From an uncultured Pelagibacteraceae bacterium (GTDB lineage: Bacteria; Pseudomonadota; Alphaproteobacteria; Pelagibacterales; Pelagibacteraceae): a stretch of 64,000 nt of DNA. This document shows, one piece after another, positions 10,584 through 20,078 of this stretch. The notes under the pieces were generated by a model. The model saw only the letters and a program-made list of their open reading frames with translations. It was not told where the DNA came from and searched no databases. The stretch's first letter is position 1, and every line of letters starts with the position of its first letter. A program made the translations under genes and the position numbers. Location of the stretch: assembly GCA_902623395.1 (NCBI GenBank), contig CACNTN010000001.1:62001-126000 (forward strand), given 5' to 3'.

Positions 10584-11433
10584 AATCCTTAATTATTTTT
10601 TACAATCTATATTGGTATATTTTTTTTTTCTCATCGGACGTATTGTTGGATTAAAGATTGGTAGGAAAATATTTTCTAATTTATTTTTAATACTTGGTCC
10701 AATTTTTAAGTCAAAAAAAATTATAGATAATAATCTAAATATTTTTTCTAAAGAAATTGGAAATATTGACAAAAAGAAAATTATCAATGATATGTGGAAA
10801 AACTATGGAATGACTTTCATAGAATATATATTTTTGAATAATCTTAGAAATCGAGACTCTCATATTACTTTGATCAATGCAGGAATTTTAAGTCAAATAA
10901 TAAATAAAAAAAAACCTGTTATTTTTGTCTCTGGACATTTTGCAAATTTTGAATTGATGTCTATGGAAATCACAAAAAAAAAAGTTCCACTAGCTACAAT
11001 TTATCGACCTTTGAATAATATTTTTTTGAATCCTTTTATGGAATATTTAAGAAGACAATATATTTGCCGAAATCAAATTAAAAAAGGAATTAATGGAGTT
11101 AGGGACACTATAAATTATTTGAAAAAAAAACACTCTATAGCCTTAATGGTTGATCAAAGGGTAAGTGAGGGAGAAAAGATTTATTTCTTTAATAGTCATG
11201 CCTTAACAACAACTCTACCTGCGCAACTTTCAATTAAATTTGATTTAGAGATAGTACCAGTTTTTATTGAAAGAGATAATAAAAATAATTTTAAAATTGA
11301 ATTTCAAAAAGAAATTAATCCAAAAAAATTTTCAGATAAATTAGAACTGACTAAGGAGCTTAATCGAGTTTTAGAAAAAATGATTATTAGAAACCCTGGT
11401 CAGTGGATTTGGACTCATAGCAGATGGAAATAA
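10576..11433 (+). CDS. lpxL: lipid A biosynthesis late acyltransferase (LpxL/HtrB family)
   Basis: 285-residue membrane acyltransferase that adds a secondary acyl chain to KDO-lipid A. A hydrophobic N-terminal anchor is followed by the HX4(D/E) catalytic motif in SGHFANFELMS, and further on by ALMVDQRVSEGEKIYFFN and the C-terminal PGQWIWTHSRWK, all characteristic of this family. LpxL cannot be separated from LpxM with certainty; only one copy is in the window. It ends the ubiA-msbA-waaA-lpxK run, and its stop is two bases from the stop of the convergent DUF2093 gene. Confidence 0.92.
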   Translation: MLKILNYFLQSILVYFFFLIGRIVGLKIGRKIFSNLFLILGPIFKSKKIIDNNLNIFSKEIGNIDKKKIINDMWKNYGMTFIEYIFLNNLRNRDSHITLINAGILSQIINKKKPVIFVSGHFANFELMSMEITKKKVPLATIYRPLNNIFLNPFMEYLRRQYICRNQIKKGINGVRDTINYLKKKHSIALMVDQRVSEGEKIYFFNSHALTTTLPAQLSIKFDLEIVPVFIERDNKNNFKIEFQKEINPKKFSDKLELTKELNRVLEKMIIRNPGQWIWTHSRWK

Positions 11434-11435
11434 AA

Positions 11436-11630
11436 TTATTTACTCGACATTTTTAACCTCTCATTTACCTCTTTAGGAGAAAAATATGCCTCTTGAAGAT
11501 CTACATTCCAATAACTTAAGTTTTGTAATTTAATTTCCTTTCCGGAAATAGCACATAATACATAGTCGCCCTCTTCTACAATCTCAAAATAATTGTGTTT
11601 AAAAATAAGTTTAGCTTTTTTTTTACTCAT
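11436..11630 (-). CDS. DUF2093 family protein
   Basis: 64-residue protein beginning MSKKKAKLIF. The alphaproteobacterial DUF2093 pattern is clear: a G-D-Y-V-L-C-A-I-S-G-K stretch followed by LSYWNVDLQEAYFSPKEV. The frame extends upstream to 11726, but that part overlaps the 5' end of purD and contains no family sequence, so the ATG at 11630 is preferred. Function is unknown. It is divergent from purD, with 28 bases between the two start codons. Confidence 0.82.
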   Translation of the reverse strand: MSKKKAKLIFKHNYFEIVEEGDYVLCAISGKEIKLQNLSYWNVDLQEAYFSPKEVNERLKMSSK

Positions 11631-11658
11631 CAATAAATTATACAATATATATTCTGAC

Positions 11659-12936
11659 ATGAATATTGGATTAATTGGCAGTGGTGGTAGAGAACATGCG
11701 TTATGTAAAAAAATATCTGAGTCCAAACTAGTTAAAAGAATAATTTGTTTTCCTGGAAATGCCGGTACTTCTGAATTAGCTACAAATGTTAAGGTAAATA
11801 TTTTAGACTTTAAAAAAATTCTTAAACTAATTCGAAGTTATAAAATAGACCTTGTTGTAGTTGGACCCGAAGAGCCTTTAGTTATGGGTATCGTTAATTT
11901 TCTTAAACAAAATAAAGTAAAAGTTTTTGGTCCGAACAAGTATGCATCGAAACTTGAGGGCTCAAAGGCATTTATGAAAAAGATTTGCGCGCAAAATAAA
12001 ATACCTACTGCAAAATTTAAAATTTGCAAACAGATAAATCATGTAAAAGAATTTTTATATAATTGTGATTTTCCAATAGTTGTTAAGGCTGATGGTTTAG
12101 CTGCAGGTAAGGGTGTTACAATTTGTAAATCAAGAAAACAAGTTCTTAAAACTTCAAAAGAAATTTTTAAAGGAAAATTTAAATCTTCGAAGAAATTAAT
12201 TTTAGAGGAATTTTTAATAGGGGAAGAAGCAAGTTATTTCATAATCGTAGATAATAATCATTTTAAATTCTTTGGCACAGCTCAAGATCACAAAAGAGTT
12301 TATGAAGATGACAAAGGGCCGAATACAGGAGGTATGGGAGCATACTCTCCAGCAACAATAGTAACAAAGCCAATAGAAAAAAAAATTATTAATAGAATAA
12401 TAATACCCACATTAAAAGCGCTTAAAAGAAAAGAACAATCTTACAACGGTTTTTTATATGTTGGACTTATGATCAAAAATAATGAGCCATATTTGATTGA
12501 ATATAATATTAGAATGGGAGACCCAGAATGCCAAGTCATACTTCCAAGATTAAAAACAGATTTAGTCAAAATTCTTAAATATGCAATTTCAAATAAATTG
12601 AGAAAAGTAGAAATAAAATGGAAAAAAGAAAAGAGCATGACTATAGTTGTATGCTCACAGGGATATCCTGGAAAATATAAAAAAAATTTACCAATTAGAA
12701 ATATGAGTAAGTTAAATCTAACAAAAAAAGATTTTATTTTTCATGCTGGAACTTATTTTTCTAATAATGAACTTAGGTCTCATGGCGGTAGAGTATTGAA
12801 CTTTACTTCTATAGGTAACAAATTTAAAGATATAAGACAAAAAATTTTATCAAATATAAGGAAGTTAAATTGGAGTAAAGGCTTTTATCGAAGAGACATT
12901 GGATGGAAAGTGATAAACAAAAATGAGAATAATTAG
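11659..12936 (+). CDS. purD: phosphoribosylamine-glycine ligase
   Basis: 425-residue GAR synthetase, the second step of de novo purine synthesis, an ATP-grasp enzyme. N-terminal MNIGLIGSGGREHALCKKI, then GNAGTSELATNV, VVGPEEPLVMGI, the ATP-grasp part PIVVKADGLAAGKGVTIC, and EYNIRMGDPECQVILPRL are all diagnostic. A longer frame starting at 11593 exists, but family alignment begins at the ATG at 11659. The 3' end overlaps rsmD by 14 bases. Confidence 0.97.
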   Translation: MNIGLIGSGGREHALCKKISESKLVKRIICFPGNAGTSELATNVKVNILDFKKILKLIRSYKIDLVVVGPEEPLVMGIVNFLKQNKVKVFGPNKYASKLEGSKAFMKKICAQNKIPTAKFKICKQINHVKEFLYNCDFPIVVKADGLAAGKGVTICKSRKQVLKTSKEIFKGKFKSSKKLILEEFLIGEEASYFIIVDNNHFKFFGTAQDHKRVYEDDKGPNTGGMGAYSPATIVTKPIEKKIINRIIIPTLKALKRKEQSYNGFLYVGLMIKNNEPYLIEYNIRMGDPECQVILPRLKTDLVKILKYAISNKLRKVEIKWKKEKSMTIVVCSQGYPGKYKKNLPIRNMSKLNLTKKDFIFHAGTYFSNNELRSHGGRVLNFTSIGNKFKDIRQKILSNIRKLNWSKGFYRRDIGWKVINKNENN

Positions 12937-13480
12937 TGGGTCTCTTAAGGGAAAATTAATAAAATATGTAAAAAATTCTAAAACTAGACCCCTAAAAGAC
13001 TCAGTAAGAGAGAATATTTTTAATATTTTAAAACATTCTACTCTAATAAAGACTAAAATAGAAAATTCTAAAATACTAGATTTATACTCTGGTATTGGTT
13101 CATTTGGGATAGAATCATTATCAAGGAATGCTGAAAGTGTAACCTTTGTTGAACGCGATAAACTAGCCTTGGGTATCTTAAAAGATAATCTAATAGCTTT
13201 ATCAATAATTGATAAGACAAAAATTTATAATGGCAAAATAGAAATTATTTTAAAAAATCTTAATCAAAAGTTTGATATATTTTTTTTTGATCCTCCCTTC
13301 AATGATTTAACTTTTTTACAAAATATTAAATTAATTAAAAAACAAAAAATATTTGAAATTAATCATATTGTTATTATTCACAGAAAAAAAGGAGTTGAAG
13401 ATAGTTTTGAAAATTTAATTAAAATAATTAAGACCAAAACCTATGGAAAATCAAAAGTTATTTTCGGCGTTTTTGAATGA
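12923..13480 (+). CDS. rsmD: 16S rRNA (guanine966-N2)-methyltransferase
   Basis: 185-residue RsmD-type SAM-dependent methyltransferase acting on G966 of 16S rRNA. It begins MRIISGSLKGKL, contains TRPLKDSVRENIFNIL, the SAM-binding motif ILDLYSGIGSFGIESLSR and the catalytic FFFDPPF motif (the D/N-P-P-F/Y type used for exocyclic amino groups). The start lies within the last codons of purD. The last 23 bases overlap the 3' end of pgi on the other strand, so both C-terminal coding ends share DNA. Confidence 0.92.
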   Translation: MRIISGSLKGKLIKYVKNSKTRPLKDSVRENIFNILKHSTLIKTKIENSKILDLYSGIGSFGIESLSRNAESVTFVERDKLALGILKDNLIALSIIDKTKIYNGKIEIILKNLNQKFDIFFFDPPFNDLTFLQNIKLIKKQKIFEINHIVIIHRKKGVEDSFENLIKIIKTKTYGKSKVIFGVFE

Positions 13481-14675
13481 GTAATTTTTTGGTATCTAAT
13501 TTAACTTGCTCAACAGCGGGCTGATCAAAAGGATTGATTTTCAACATTTTACCTACAGCAACGGTCTCTAAAATAAAATATGAAAATAATTTACCTAATG
13601 CTTCCTCATTTATATTTCTTATTTTGAATTCTCTAAATGGGATATTTTTTTTTACAAGAGATCTTATTACAGCATTCTTTTGAGCATTTTTTATTTTACT
13701 GATCTTTTTTTTATTTAAAATATTTTTAATGCTAATATCTCTATTTATTTTTAATGTTTCATTAAATTTATTTTCAGAGCTGAATATATAAAAAATCTTA
13801 TCCTTTGGTCCATCTAAATAAAGTTGCAACAGACTATGATGATCTTTTGGAGCATTAGAAATCATGGGTAACAAACCTTTATTTTTTTTACCAAGGCTTT
13901 CAGCAATTAATTGCTGGCACCATTGTAAAAATTTTTCTAAATTTGATGAATAATTTAAAAATATTAAATTTTTATATCTGTTAGAATTAATTAATTGTGC
14001 AAGTTTAATTGAATTATCTTTAAGAAATTTTTGATTTTTTCCACTAATAAAATCTAAAGTTTTTAATCTCAATTTAGATATATTTATTCCCATTAAATAT
14101 GCAGGAACAATTCCGACCTCTGATAAAACTGAATATCTACCACCTATATAATCTTTATGTTCAATATAGAATAAATTAAATTCTTGAGCTAAAGACAAAA
14201 GTGAATTATTTTTTCTTTCTGAGATTATAACAATATTTTTTGAATTTTTTTTTAAAATTTTGAGTGCAAATAAATTTGATAGAGTTTCAACCGTATTACC
14301 TGATTTAGAAATGACCAAATAAAGTATTTTTGTAAGTTTTTTGTTTTGTTTAAATTTTTTAATTTTGTTTTCATCAAGATCATCGAAAAATAAAACTTCT
14401 TTATTGATTTTAGATCCTAAGAAATTGTATATTGCTTCGGCTCCTAGTATTGAACCACCCATCCCAATTATTGCAATAGATTTAAATTTTTTAAAATTTT
14501 TTAAGTCTTTAGTTTTAAAATTAAATTTAAATTTTTTATCTAGGACGTGTAATGTCTTTCCTTTAATCTTAATATCTTTTTTTATACTTAAAAAAACTTT
14601 ATCAAAATTTCTGGATAATATTCTTGGTAAACCTTTTTTTAAATTTTTGGTTTTAATAATATTTTTCAAAAACAA
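13458..14675 (-). CDS. pgi: glucose-6-phosphate isomerase
   Basis: 405-residue phosphoglucose isomerase, interconverting glucose-6-phosphate and fructose-6-phosphate. The protein is much shorter than the roughly 550-residue enterobacterial form but keeps the SIS-domain signatures: IGMGGSILGAEAI, VISKSGNTVETLS (sugar-phosphate binding), GGRYSVLSEVGIVPAYL and the C-terminal NPFDQPAVEQVKLDTKK. The catalytic Glu, His and Lys regions appear present (E in the GGRYSVLSEVG region, DHHSLLQL, and the final K segment). It overlaps rsmD by 23 bases at the 3' end and is followed upstream by a lipoprotein gene. Confidence 0.92.
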   Translation of the reverse strand: MFLKNIIKTKNLKKGLPRILSRNFDKVFLSIKKDIKIKGKTLHVLDKKFKFNFKTKDLKNFKKFKSIAIIGMGGSILGAEAIYNFLGSKINKEVLFFDDLDENKIKKFKQNKKLTKILYLVISKSGNTVETLSNLFALKILKKNSKNIVIISERKNNSLLSLAQEFNLFYIEHKDYIGGRYSVLSEVGIVPAYLMGINISKLRLKTLDFISGKNQKFLKDNSIKLAQLINSNRYKNLIFLNYSSNLEKFLQWCQQLIAESLGKKNKGLLPMISNAPKDHHSLLQLYLDGPKDKIFYIFSSENKFNETLKINRDISIKNILNKKKISKIKNAQKNAVIRSLVKKNIPFREFKIRNINEEALGKLFSYFILETVAVGKMLKINPFDQPAVEQVKLDTKKLLIQKRRK

Positions 14676-14685
14676 ATTAAATTTC

Positions 14686-14994
14686 TCACTTACGTATTCT
14701 ATTTAATATTGATTCTTCGATGGATGAAGGTTTATTTTTAAGATTTTGTTCTTTATCTGGAACCTGTAATATTTTTTTTATTTTATCTTTTTCATTTTCT
14801 TTGTTCTCAGATAAAGACCCTGGCTCTGGAATTTTTTCGTAATTAGGAGGTAAAACTAATGGATTTCTTTTTTTTACTAAAAATTCGTCAGTAGTTCTAA
14901 TTTTCTCATTTCGCAATACCTTACCTGCATCTTTTAAACCTCCACAAGAAGTCAATAAAAATATATTAATCAAAAAAAAATTTATGTATTTCAT
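14686..14994 (-). CDS. DUF3035 / BamF-like lipoprotein
   Basis: 102-residue lipoprotein. Residues 1-17 form a signal peptide ending in the lipobox LTSC, with Cys17 as the likely lipidated residue. The conserved core TTDEFLVKKRNPLVLPPNYEKIPEP matches the DUF3035 motif (F-x-V-x-x-R-x-P-L-v-x-P-P). That motif resembles the N-terminal peptide of BamC and of the small BamF lipoprotein of Caulobacter, so a role at the outer-membrane assembly machine is a reasonable inference but not proven. It lies four bases after the end of lspA, the signal peptidase that would process it. Confidence 0.78.
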   Translation of the reverse strand: MKYINFFLINIFLLTSCGGLKDAGKVLRNEKIRTTDEFLVKKRNPLVLPPNYEKIPEPGSLSENKENEKDKIKKILQVPDKEQNLKNKPSSIEESILNRIRK

Positions 14995-14998
14995 TTTA

Positions 14999-15499
14999 TC
15001 AATTTTTAATAAAAAAACTTTGAATAAAAAAAATTAGTATGCCTATTGTAATAAATATATCTGCAACATTAAAGGTAAACCAGTGAAAGTTTTTATAATG
15101 AAAATCAATAAAGTCTGGAACAGCACTAAAATTCAACCTATCGTAAAAATTGCCTAATGCGCCACCAATTATTATCGTATAAGTAAATTTCTCCATAGTT
15201 TTTGATTTAATTAATAGATAAAATAAAACAAAAATTACTATTGCAATTAGAAAAGTCACAGCATTATAAAATATAGATGTATCTGTGCTTAACAACCCAA
15301 ATCCAATACCGATATTCCAAATTAAATCTATGTTTAAAAAATCGTTTATGAAATAAACTCTATCGTTGAACTCATTTACAACTTTAGTTTTTGAAATTCG
15401 ATCTAACGAAAAAATAGTAATTATGAGGAGAAAATAAAAAATATTTTCTTTTTTAAAAGTCATACTTTGTAATTCTTTAAAACTTGATAAAAAATTCAT
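14999..15499 (-). CDS. lspA: lipoprotein signal peptidase (signal peptidase II)
   Basis: Aspartyl protease of the inner membrane that cleaves lipoprotein signal peptides. The catalytic aspartates are expected in GGALGNFYDRLN and VPDFIDFH...FNVADIFITIG, and both segments are present. Four membrane helices can be traced. The frame extends to 15538, inside ileS, but the ATG at 15499 stands just one base after the ileS stop (TGA-A-ATG) and gives a normal 166-residue protein; an ATG at 15463 is a second option. The order ileS-lspA-lipoprotein is classic in Proteobacteria. Confidence 0.92.
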   Translation of the reverse strand: MNFLSSFKELQSMTFKKENIFYFLLIITIFSLDRISKTKVVNEFNDRVYFINDFLNIDLIWNIGIGFGLLSTDTSIFYNAVTFLIAIVIFVLFYLLIKSKTMEKFTYTIIIGGALGNFYDRLNFSAVPDFIDFHYKNFHWFTFNVADIFITIGILIFFIQSFFIKN

Positions 15500-15500
15500 T

Positions 15501-18227
15501 TCAAAGTAATTCGGAACATCTCCTGCATTCTGACTCAAGAATTTTCCAGCATCTCGGGCACTTTTTTCCTTTTGCTTTATTAACCTTTATTCTGATTTGA
15601 CCATCTTTAGATAAGATTTTTTCTGCTTTAGATGTAATTAAATATTCTGCCAAATCAAGATCTTTTAATAATTCAAAATTTTTTTTATCTACATCTAATT
15701 TTACGTGTGCCTCCAAACTTGATCCGATTTCTTTTGAGGATCTTTTCTCCTCAATTGCTATATTAGCATCTTGTTTAATCTTAAATAATTGATCCCACTT
15801 TTCATTTAATTTTTTATTTTCCCAACCATCAGGTACTTTTACAAAAGAATGTTCGTGAATGTTTTTTTTCTCATTATCATTTACCAGACTATACACTTCA
15901 TCTGTTGTGAATACTAATATTGGAGCAAACCATTTAATTAAGCTTTCTAATAGTACATTTAGTACTATTACACAATTTTTTCTTTTTTTTGAATTTAAAC
16001 TATCGCAATAAAGAACATCTTTTCTTATATCAAAATAAAAAGATGAAAGATCTAAGGTACAAAAATTTAACAATTCTTTATACAATTTATGAAAATTATA
16101 GTTTTTTAAATTGGTTTCAACAGATTTACTAATACGATGAATTTTATGTAAAATATATTGTTCTATTTCATCAAATTCCCTTAAATTTAAATTCTCGAAG
16201 TTTTGTTTTTCAAAATTATCTTTTAAATTTCCAAGTAAAAATCTGAAAGTATTTCGAATTTTTCTATAAGATTCTGCGTGTTGTATAAGTATACTTTTAT
16301 CGATTCTTAAATCCTCAGCATAATCTGAAGATGCTACCCAAACTCTCAAAATATCAGCTCCGTAATTTTTTAAAATTTCATCAGGTGAGATTACGTTTCC
16401 CATTGATTTTGACATTTTCATTCCTTTGCCGTCAACTACAAATCCATGAGAAAGAATACTTTCAAACGGTGCCTTGCCTCTAGTACCGCAAGACTCTAGC
16501 AAAGAAGAATGAAACCAACCTCTGTGCTGGTCTGAACCTTCCAGATACATATCTGCAGGCCATTTTAAATCCTTTCTTTTTTCTAAAACAAAACTATGCG
16601 TTGATCCACTATCAAACCAAACTTCTACAATATCTTTTAGTTTTTCGTAATCGTCTGGATTGTACTCATCTCCTAAGAAAACTTTAGATTCATCTGTAAA
16701 CCAACAGTCTGATCCTTGCTTTTCATAAATTGAGGCAATTCTTTCTATGACATTTTTATCTCTTAATGGTTCTTTTGTTTTTTTATTAATGAAAATTGGC
16801 AATGGTACACCCCAAACTCTTTGCCTTGAAACACACCAATCTGGTCTTCCCTCTACCATGGACAACAATCTGTCCTTCCCTTTATTGGGATAAAAGGTAG
16901 TATCATTTATTGCTTTAATTGCCTTCTTTCTTAGATCATTTTTGTGCATAGAAATAAACCATTGAGGTGTTGCTCTATAAATCAAAGGAGCTTTAGACCT
17001 CCATGAATGAGGGTAACTGTGATTTAATTTATCATTTTTTAATAGTTTATTTTGCTCTTTTAATTTTTCTATAACAATAGGATCGGCTTTAAAAATATGA
17101 GTATTATTGAAATATGGAATTTCTTTTGTGTAAAGTCCTGCATTATCCACGGTATAAAGTGAAGGTATATTATTCTTTAAACATAAATTATAATCATCAG
17201 GACCATGGCTTGGAGCACAATGAACAATTCCGGTTCCTTGATCTAAATTTACAAATTGAGCATCCAGCAAAGGGACCTCATAATTAAAGCCCATTTTGAT
17301 AAATGGATGACTACAAATTGTTCCTTTAAACTCTGACCCTTTAAAAGTTTTTAATTCTTTATATTTTTTAATTTCACATTCTTTGACAATTGAGTTGATT
17401 AAATTTTTTGCAACTACTATTTTTTTTTCTTTAAAATATTCTAAATCCTCAACTTCTAAAACCGAGTATTCAATATTGCTATTAAACGCCAAAGCTTTAT
17501 TTGCTGGTATAGTCCAGGGAGTTGTTGTCCAAATAATTACACTTGCATTTTTTAAAAAATCTTTTTCTGTTTCTTTAACTTTAAAAGCTGCAAATATTGT
17601 ATTAGATGTATGGTCCAAATACTCGACCTCTGCATCAGCTAATGCTGTTTTTTCGACAGTTGACCATAAAACAGGTTTAAAACCTTGATATAAACTACCA
17701 TCTAGTAGAAATTTTCCTAACTCTCTGACTATTTGAGCCTCGGCCTCATAACTCATAGTTGAATAATAATTTTCAAAATCACCTACCACACCCAATCGCT
17801 TGAACTCTTTTATGTGCACATCGATCCAACTTTTTGCAAATTCCCTGCATTCTTGCCTAAAATTTTTAATTGGAACTTCATCCTTATTTTTTTTCTTTTT
17901 TTTATATTGCTCCTCAATCTTCCATTCAATTGGTAAGCCGTGGCAATCCCATCCTGGAACATATACAGAGTCTTTACCATTCATCTGATGGAAGCGCGTG
18001 ATCATGTCTTTTAAAATTTTATTAAGAGCTGTTCCCATATGTATATGGCCGTTTGCGTATGGAGGCCCATCATGCAAAATAAATTTTTCTTTTCCTTTAG
18101 AATTTTTTCTTAGTTTGTCAAAGATTTTATCTTTTTCCCATTTTTTCAAAATTTCTGGTTCCTTAGTTGGCAAACTAGCTTTCATGGAAAATGCTGTTTT
18201 AGGTAGTTGTAAAGTATCTTTAGACAT
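15501..18227 (-). CDS. ileS: isoleucyl-tRNA synthetase
   Basis: 908-residue class I aminoacyl-tRNA synthetase that charges tRNA-Ile. HIGH motif: PPYANGHIHMG near residue 55. KMSKS motif: GKGMKMSKSMGN near 595. The editing domain includes TTPWTIPANKALAFN. The C-terminus has the zinc site CPRCW plus CRRC near the end (residues about 892-905), which marks the bacterial type. The start overlaps ribF by 8 bases and the stop is followed by lspA, so ribF-ileS-lspA-lipoprotein form one unit. Confidence 0.98.
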   Translation of the reverse strand: MSKDTLQLPKTAFSMKASLPTKEPEILKKWEKDKIFDKLRKNSKGKEKFILHDGPPYANGHIHMGTALNKILKDMITRFHQMNGKDSVYVPGWDCHGLPIEWKIEEQYKKKKKNKDEVPIKNFRQECREFAKSWIDVHIKEFKRLGVVGDFENYYSTMSYEAEAQIVRELGKFLLDGSLYQGFKPVLWSTVEKTALADAEVEYLDHTSNTIFAAFKVKETEKDFLKNASVIIWTTTPWTIPANKALAFNSNIEYSVLEVEDLEYFKEKKIVVAKNLINSIVKECEIKKYKELKTFKGSEFKGTICSHPFIKMGFNYEVPLLDAQFVNLDQGTGIVHCAPSHGPDDYNLCLKNNIPSLYTVDNAGLYTKEIPYFNNTHIFKADPIVIEKLKEQNKLLKNDKLNHSYPHSWRSKAPLIYRATPQWFISMHKNDLRKKAIKAINDTTFYPNKGKDRLLSMVEGRPDWCVSRQRVWGVPLPIFINKKTKEPLRDKNVIERIASIYEKQGSDCWFTDESKVFLGDEYNPDDYEKLKDIVEVWFDSGSTHSFVLEKRKDLKWPADMYLEGSDQHRGWFHSSLLESCGTRGKAPFESILSHGFVVDGKGMKMSKSMGNVISPDEILKNYGADILRVWVASSDYAEDLRIDKSILIQHAESYRKIRNTFRFLLGNLKDNFEKQNFENLNLREFDEIEQYILHKIHRISKSVETNLKNYNFHKLYKELLNFCTLDLSSFYFDIRKDVLYCDSLNSKKRKNCVIVLNVLLESLIKWFAPILVFTTDEVYSLVNDNEKKNIHEHSFVKVPDGWENKKLNEKWDQLFKIKQDANIAIEEKRSSKEIGSSLEAHVKLDVDKKNFELLKDLDLAEYLITSKAEKILSKDGQIRIKVNKAKGKKCPRCWKILESECRRCSELL

Positions 18228-19140
18228 TTTTTATTTTTTTTGCTTTTTTTATATCAATTTTAATTTGTTTTTTTAAAAATTTATAATTTTTAAATTTTTT
18301 TTCTGGTCTTATAAATTTTTTAAAACTTACACTAATTACTTTATTATATAAATTTTTATTAATTCCAAAGATATTTGTTTCTAATAGTAAACTTTGTCCA
18401 TTAAAAGTCGGTCTATATCCTAAATTAGCAATACCGCTTTTATTAATATTGTCAAAATTTACTTTAACTGCATAGACTCCTAACTTAGGAATTACATAAT
18501 TACTGAGTTTCATGTTGCATGTAGGGAAACCTATTTCTCGCCCCATTTTTTTTCCTTTAATAACCTTTCCTTCAATACACCAAGTACGATTTAATAATTT
18601 ATTTATTTCTTCAATTTTACCTTTTCTAATTTTTTTTCTAATGAATGTAGAGGAAATAGTTTTTTTATTTTTTTTATAAGGTTTAGTTATAATATTTTTG
18701 TAGCTAAATTTTTTTTCAAATTTTTTTAAAGTCTGTATGTTACCACGACGCTTAAAACCAAATTTAAAATTTCTGCTTACAAATAAATACTTGCATCTTG
18801 TCTTTCTATAAATAATTTTCCTAATAAATTCCTCTGCTGTTAAAGATGAAAATTTTTTGTCAAATTTAATTATTGTTAAAAAGTCTAATTTTAGTCTTTG
18901 GAGTTGTTCTTTTTTTTGTTTTAATGAATTTATTCGATGATCTTTATTTTTTTTACTAAAAAACATTACAGGCACTGGCTCAAAGGTCATGACACCTAAA
19001 GGTAATTTAAATTTTTTTGCTTTTTGCCTTGCTTCATTTATAACTTTTTGATGGCCTAGATGTAATCCATCAAAATTACCTATAGCTATTACACCGTTAA
19101 GATGTTTATAATTTAAATTTGCGTTATTATAAATTTTCAT
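18220..19140 (-). CDS. ribF: bifunctional riboflavin kinase / FAD synthetase
   Basis: 306-residue bifunctional enzyme making FMN and FAD. The N-terminal nucleotidyltransferase domain has IGNFDGLHLGHQKV and GVMTFEPVPVMFF; the C-terminal kinase domain has GKKMGREIGFPTCNM, GVYAVKV and GIANLGYRPTFNG. Two in-frame ATGs, at 19146 and 19140, are separated by one codon. I prefer 19140 because it forms a TAATG overlap with the stop of the upstream HAD gene, an arrangement used repeatedly in this window. The C-terminal tail is very Lys-rich. Confidence 0.93.
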   Translation of the reverse strand: MKIYNNANLNYKHLNGVIAIGNFDGLHLGHQKVINEARQKAKKFKLPLGVMTFEPVPVMFFSKKNKDHRINSLKQKKEQLQRLKLDFLTIIKFDKKFSSLTAEEFIRKIIYRKTRCKYLFVSRNFKFGFKRRGNIQTLKKFEKKFSYKNIITKPYKKNKKTISSTFIRKKIRKGKIEEINKLLNRTWCIEGKVIKGKKMGREIGFPTCNMKLSNYVIPKLGVYAVKVNFDNINKSGIANLGYRPTFNGQSLLLETNIFGINKNLYNKVISVSFKKFIRPEKKFKNYKFLKKQIKIDIKKAKKIKNV

Positions 19141-19946
19141 TACCATTTTAATTCTTTTTGAAAAAAATTTGCTTTTACCTTATATTTTTCTAAAAGAGAT
19201 TTAAGTTCTGACTTCTTTTTATATTCATCTCGGTGGACTCCATTAGAAATAAATACGCAATCTATATTTAAATTGTTAGCTCCTTTTATATCTGTTCTTA
19301 GATTATCACCAACTGCTAAGACCTTTTCATTTGTATTAAAACACATTTTATAAACCTCTTTATGTGGTTTACCAAAATAAACTACCTCTCCACCTAATTC
19401 CTCAAATACTTTTGCTACCGATCCAGCACATAGCTCTTCTACTTTCCCTCTGTGTACTGTTAAATCTGGATTAGTACATACTAGTTTTTTTGAGACATAT
19501 TTCTTTAAAAGATTTTTATAATATTCTAAATCTTTTTCATGTTCATCAAATAGGCCTGTACATAAAATAAAATCACAACTTTCGAGATCAGTTTTATTAT
19601 CTTTAACTTTTTCAAAAACAGAAGTATCTCTTGGTGGTCCCAAATGGTAAAAAGTCTTACCGAATTGATTTTTATTTATTGCATACATTGCCGCTTCACC
19701 TGAGGTCATAACATTAGAAAGATATTTTCTATCCAAATTCATTTTTAACAAAAAATTTATAACCTTTGAGCTTGGCCTTGGAGCATTTGATAAAAATACT
19801 ATTTTTTTTGAATTTTGTTTTAACTGTTCAATAGCCTCTATTGCTTTTGGATTGAGCGCCATTCCATTATGTATTACACCCCATAAATCTATAATAAAGG
19901 TGTCATAGTTTTTGTATATATCTGATAAGTGATTTAGTTCTCTCAA
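19140..19946 (-). CDS. TIGR01459-type HAD hydrolase (class IIA)
   Basis: 268-residue HAD-superfamily protein of the alphaproteobacterial TIGR01459 group. Motif I lies in FIIDLWGVIHNG, motif II in VFLSNAPRPS, the class IIA cap region follows, and motif IV is AVGDNLRTDIKGANNLN. Related class IIA enzymes act on sugar phosphates, glycerol phosphate or nucleotides; the substrate of this branch is not known to me. It is the first gene of the minus-strand ribF-ileS-lspA run and is divergent from groES. Confidence 0.85.
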   Translation of the reverse strand: MRELNHLSDIYKNYDTFIIDLWGVIHNGMALNPKAIEAIEQLKQNSKKIVFLSNAPRPSSKVINFLLKMNLDRKYLSNVMTSGEAAMYAINKNQFGKTFYHLGPPRDTSVFEKVKDNKTDLESCDFILCTGLFDEHEKDLEYYKNLLKKYVSKKLVCTNPDLTVHRGKVEELCAGSVAKVFEELGGEVVYFGKPHKEVYKMCFNTNEKVLAVGDNLRTDIKGANNLNIDCVFISNGVHRDEYKKKSELKSLLEKYKVKANFFQKELKW

Positions 19947-20015
19947 TTTAATAATTCTCTCTCTATAATGCTCATAAAATATTGTATTTTTAGGTCTTTT
20001 TAATGATATTTGCCT

Positions 20016-20043
20016 CTTGAAATCTTATTAAAACTTACCATAT
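20016..20043 (+). promoter_or_regulatory. sigma-32 (RpoH) type promoter of groESL
   Basis: A -35 element CTTGAAA at 20016-20022 and a -10 element ACCATAT at 20037-20043, with a 14-base spacer, match the heat-shock sigma factor consensus (CTTGAAA and CCCATnT). It lies 36 bases upstream of the groES start. A Shine-Dalgarno GGAG at 20066-20069 follows. No CIRCE inverted repeat is present, so HrcA control is unlikely. Confidence 0.8.
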
Positions 20044-20078
20044 CAACACTACATTAAAATTTATAGGAGAAAATACAT

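Noticed and set aside
11593..11726. Overlapping long starts of purD and the DUF2093 gene
   Set aside because: Both extensions lie outside the conserved protein sequence; internal ATGs at 11659 and 11630 give normal proteins.
19947..20078. CIRCE operator upstream of groES
   Set aside because: No TTAGCACTC-N9-GAGTGCTAA repeat; the site matches a sigma-32 promoter instead.
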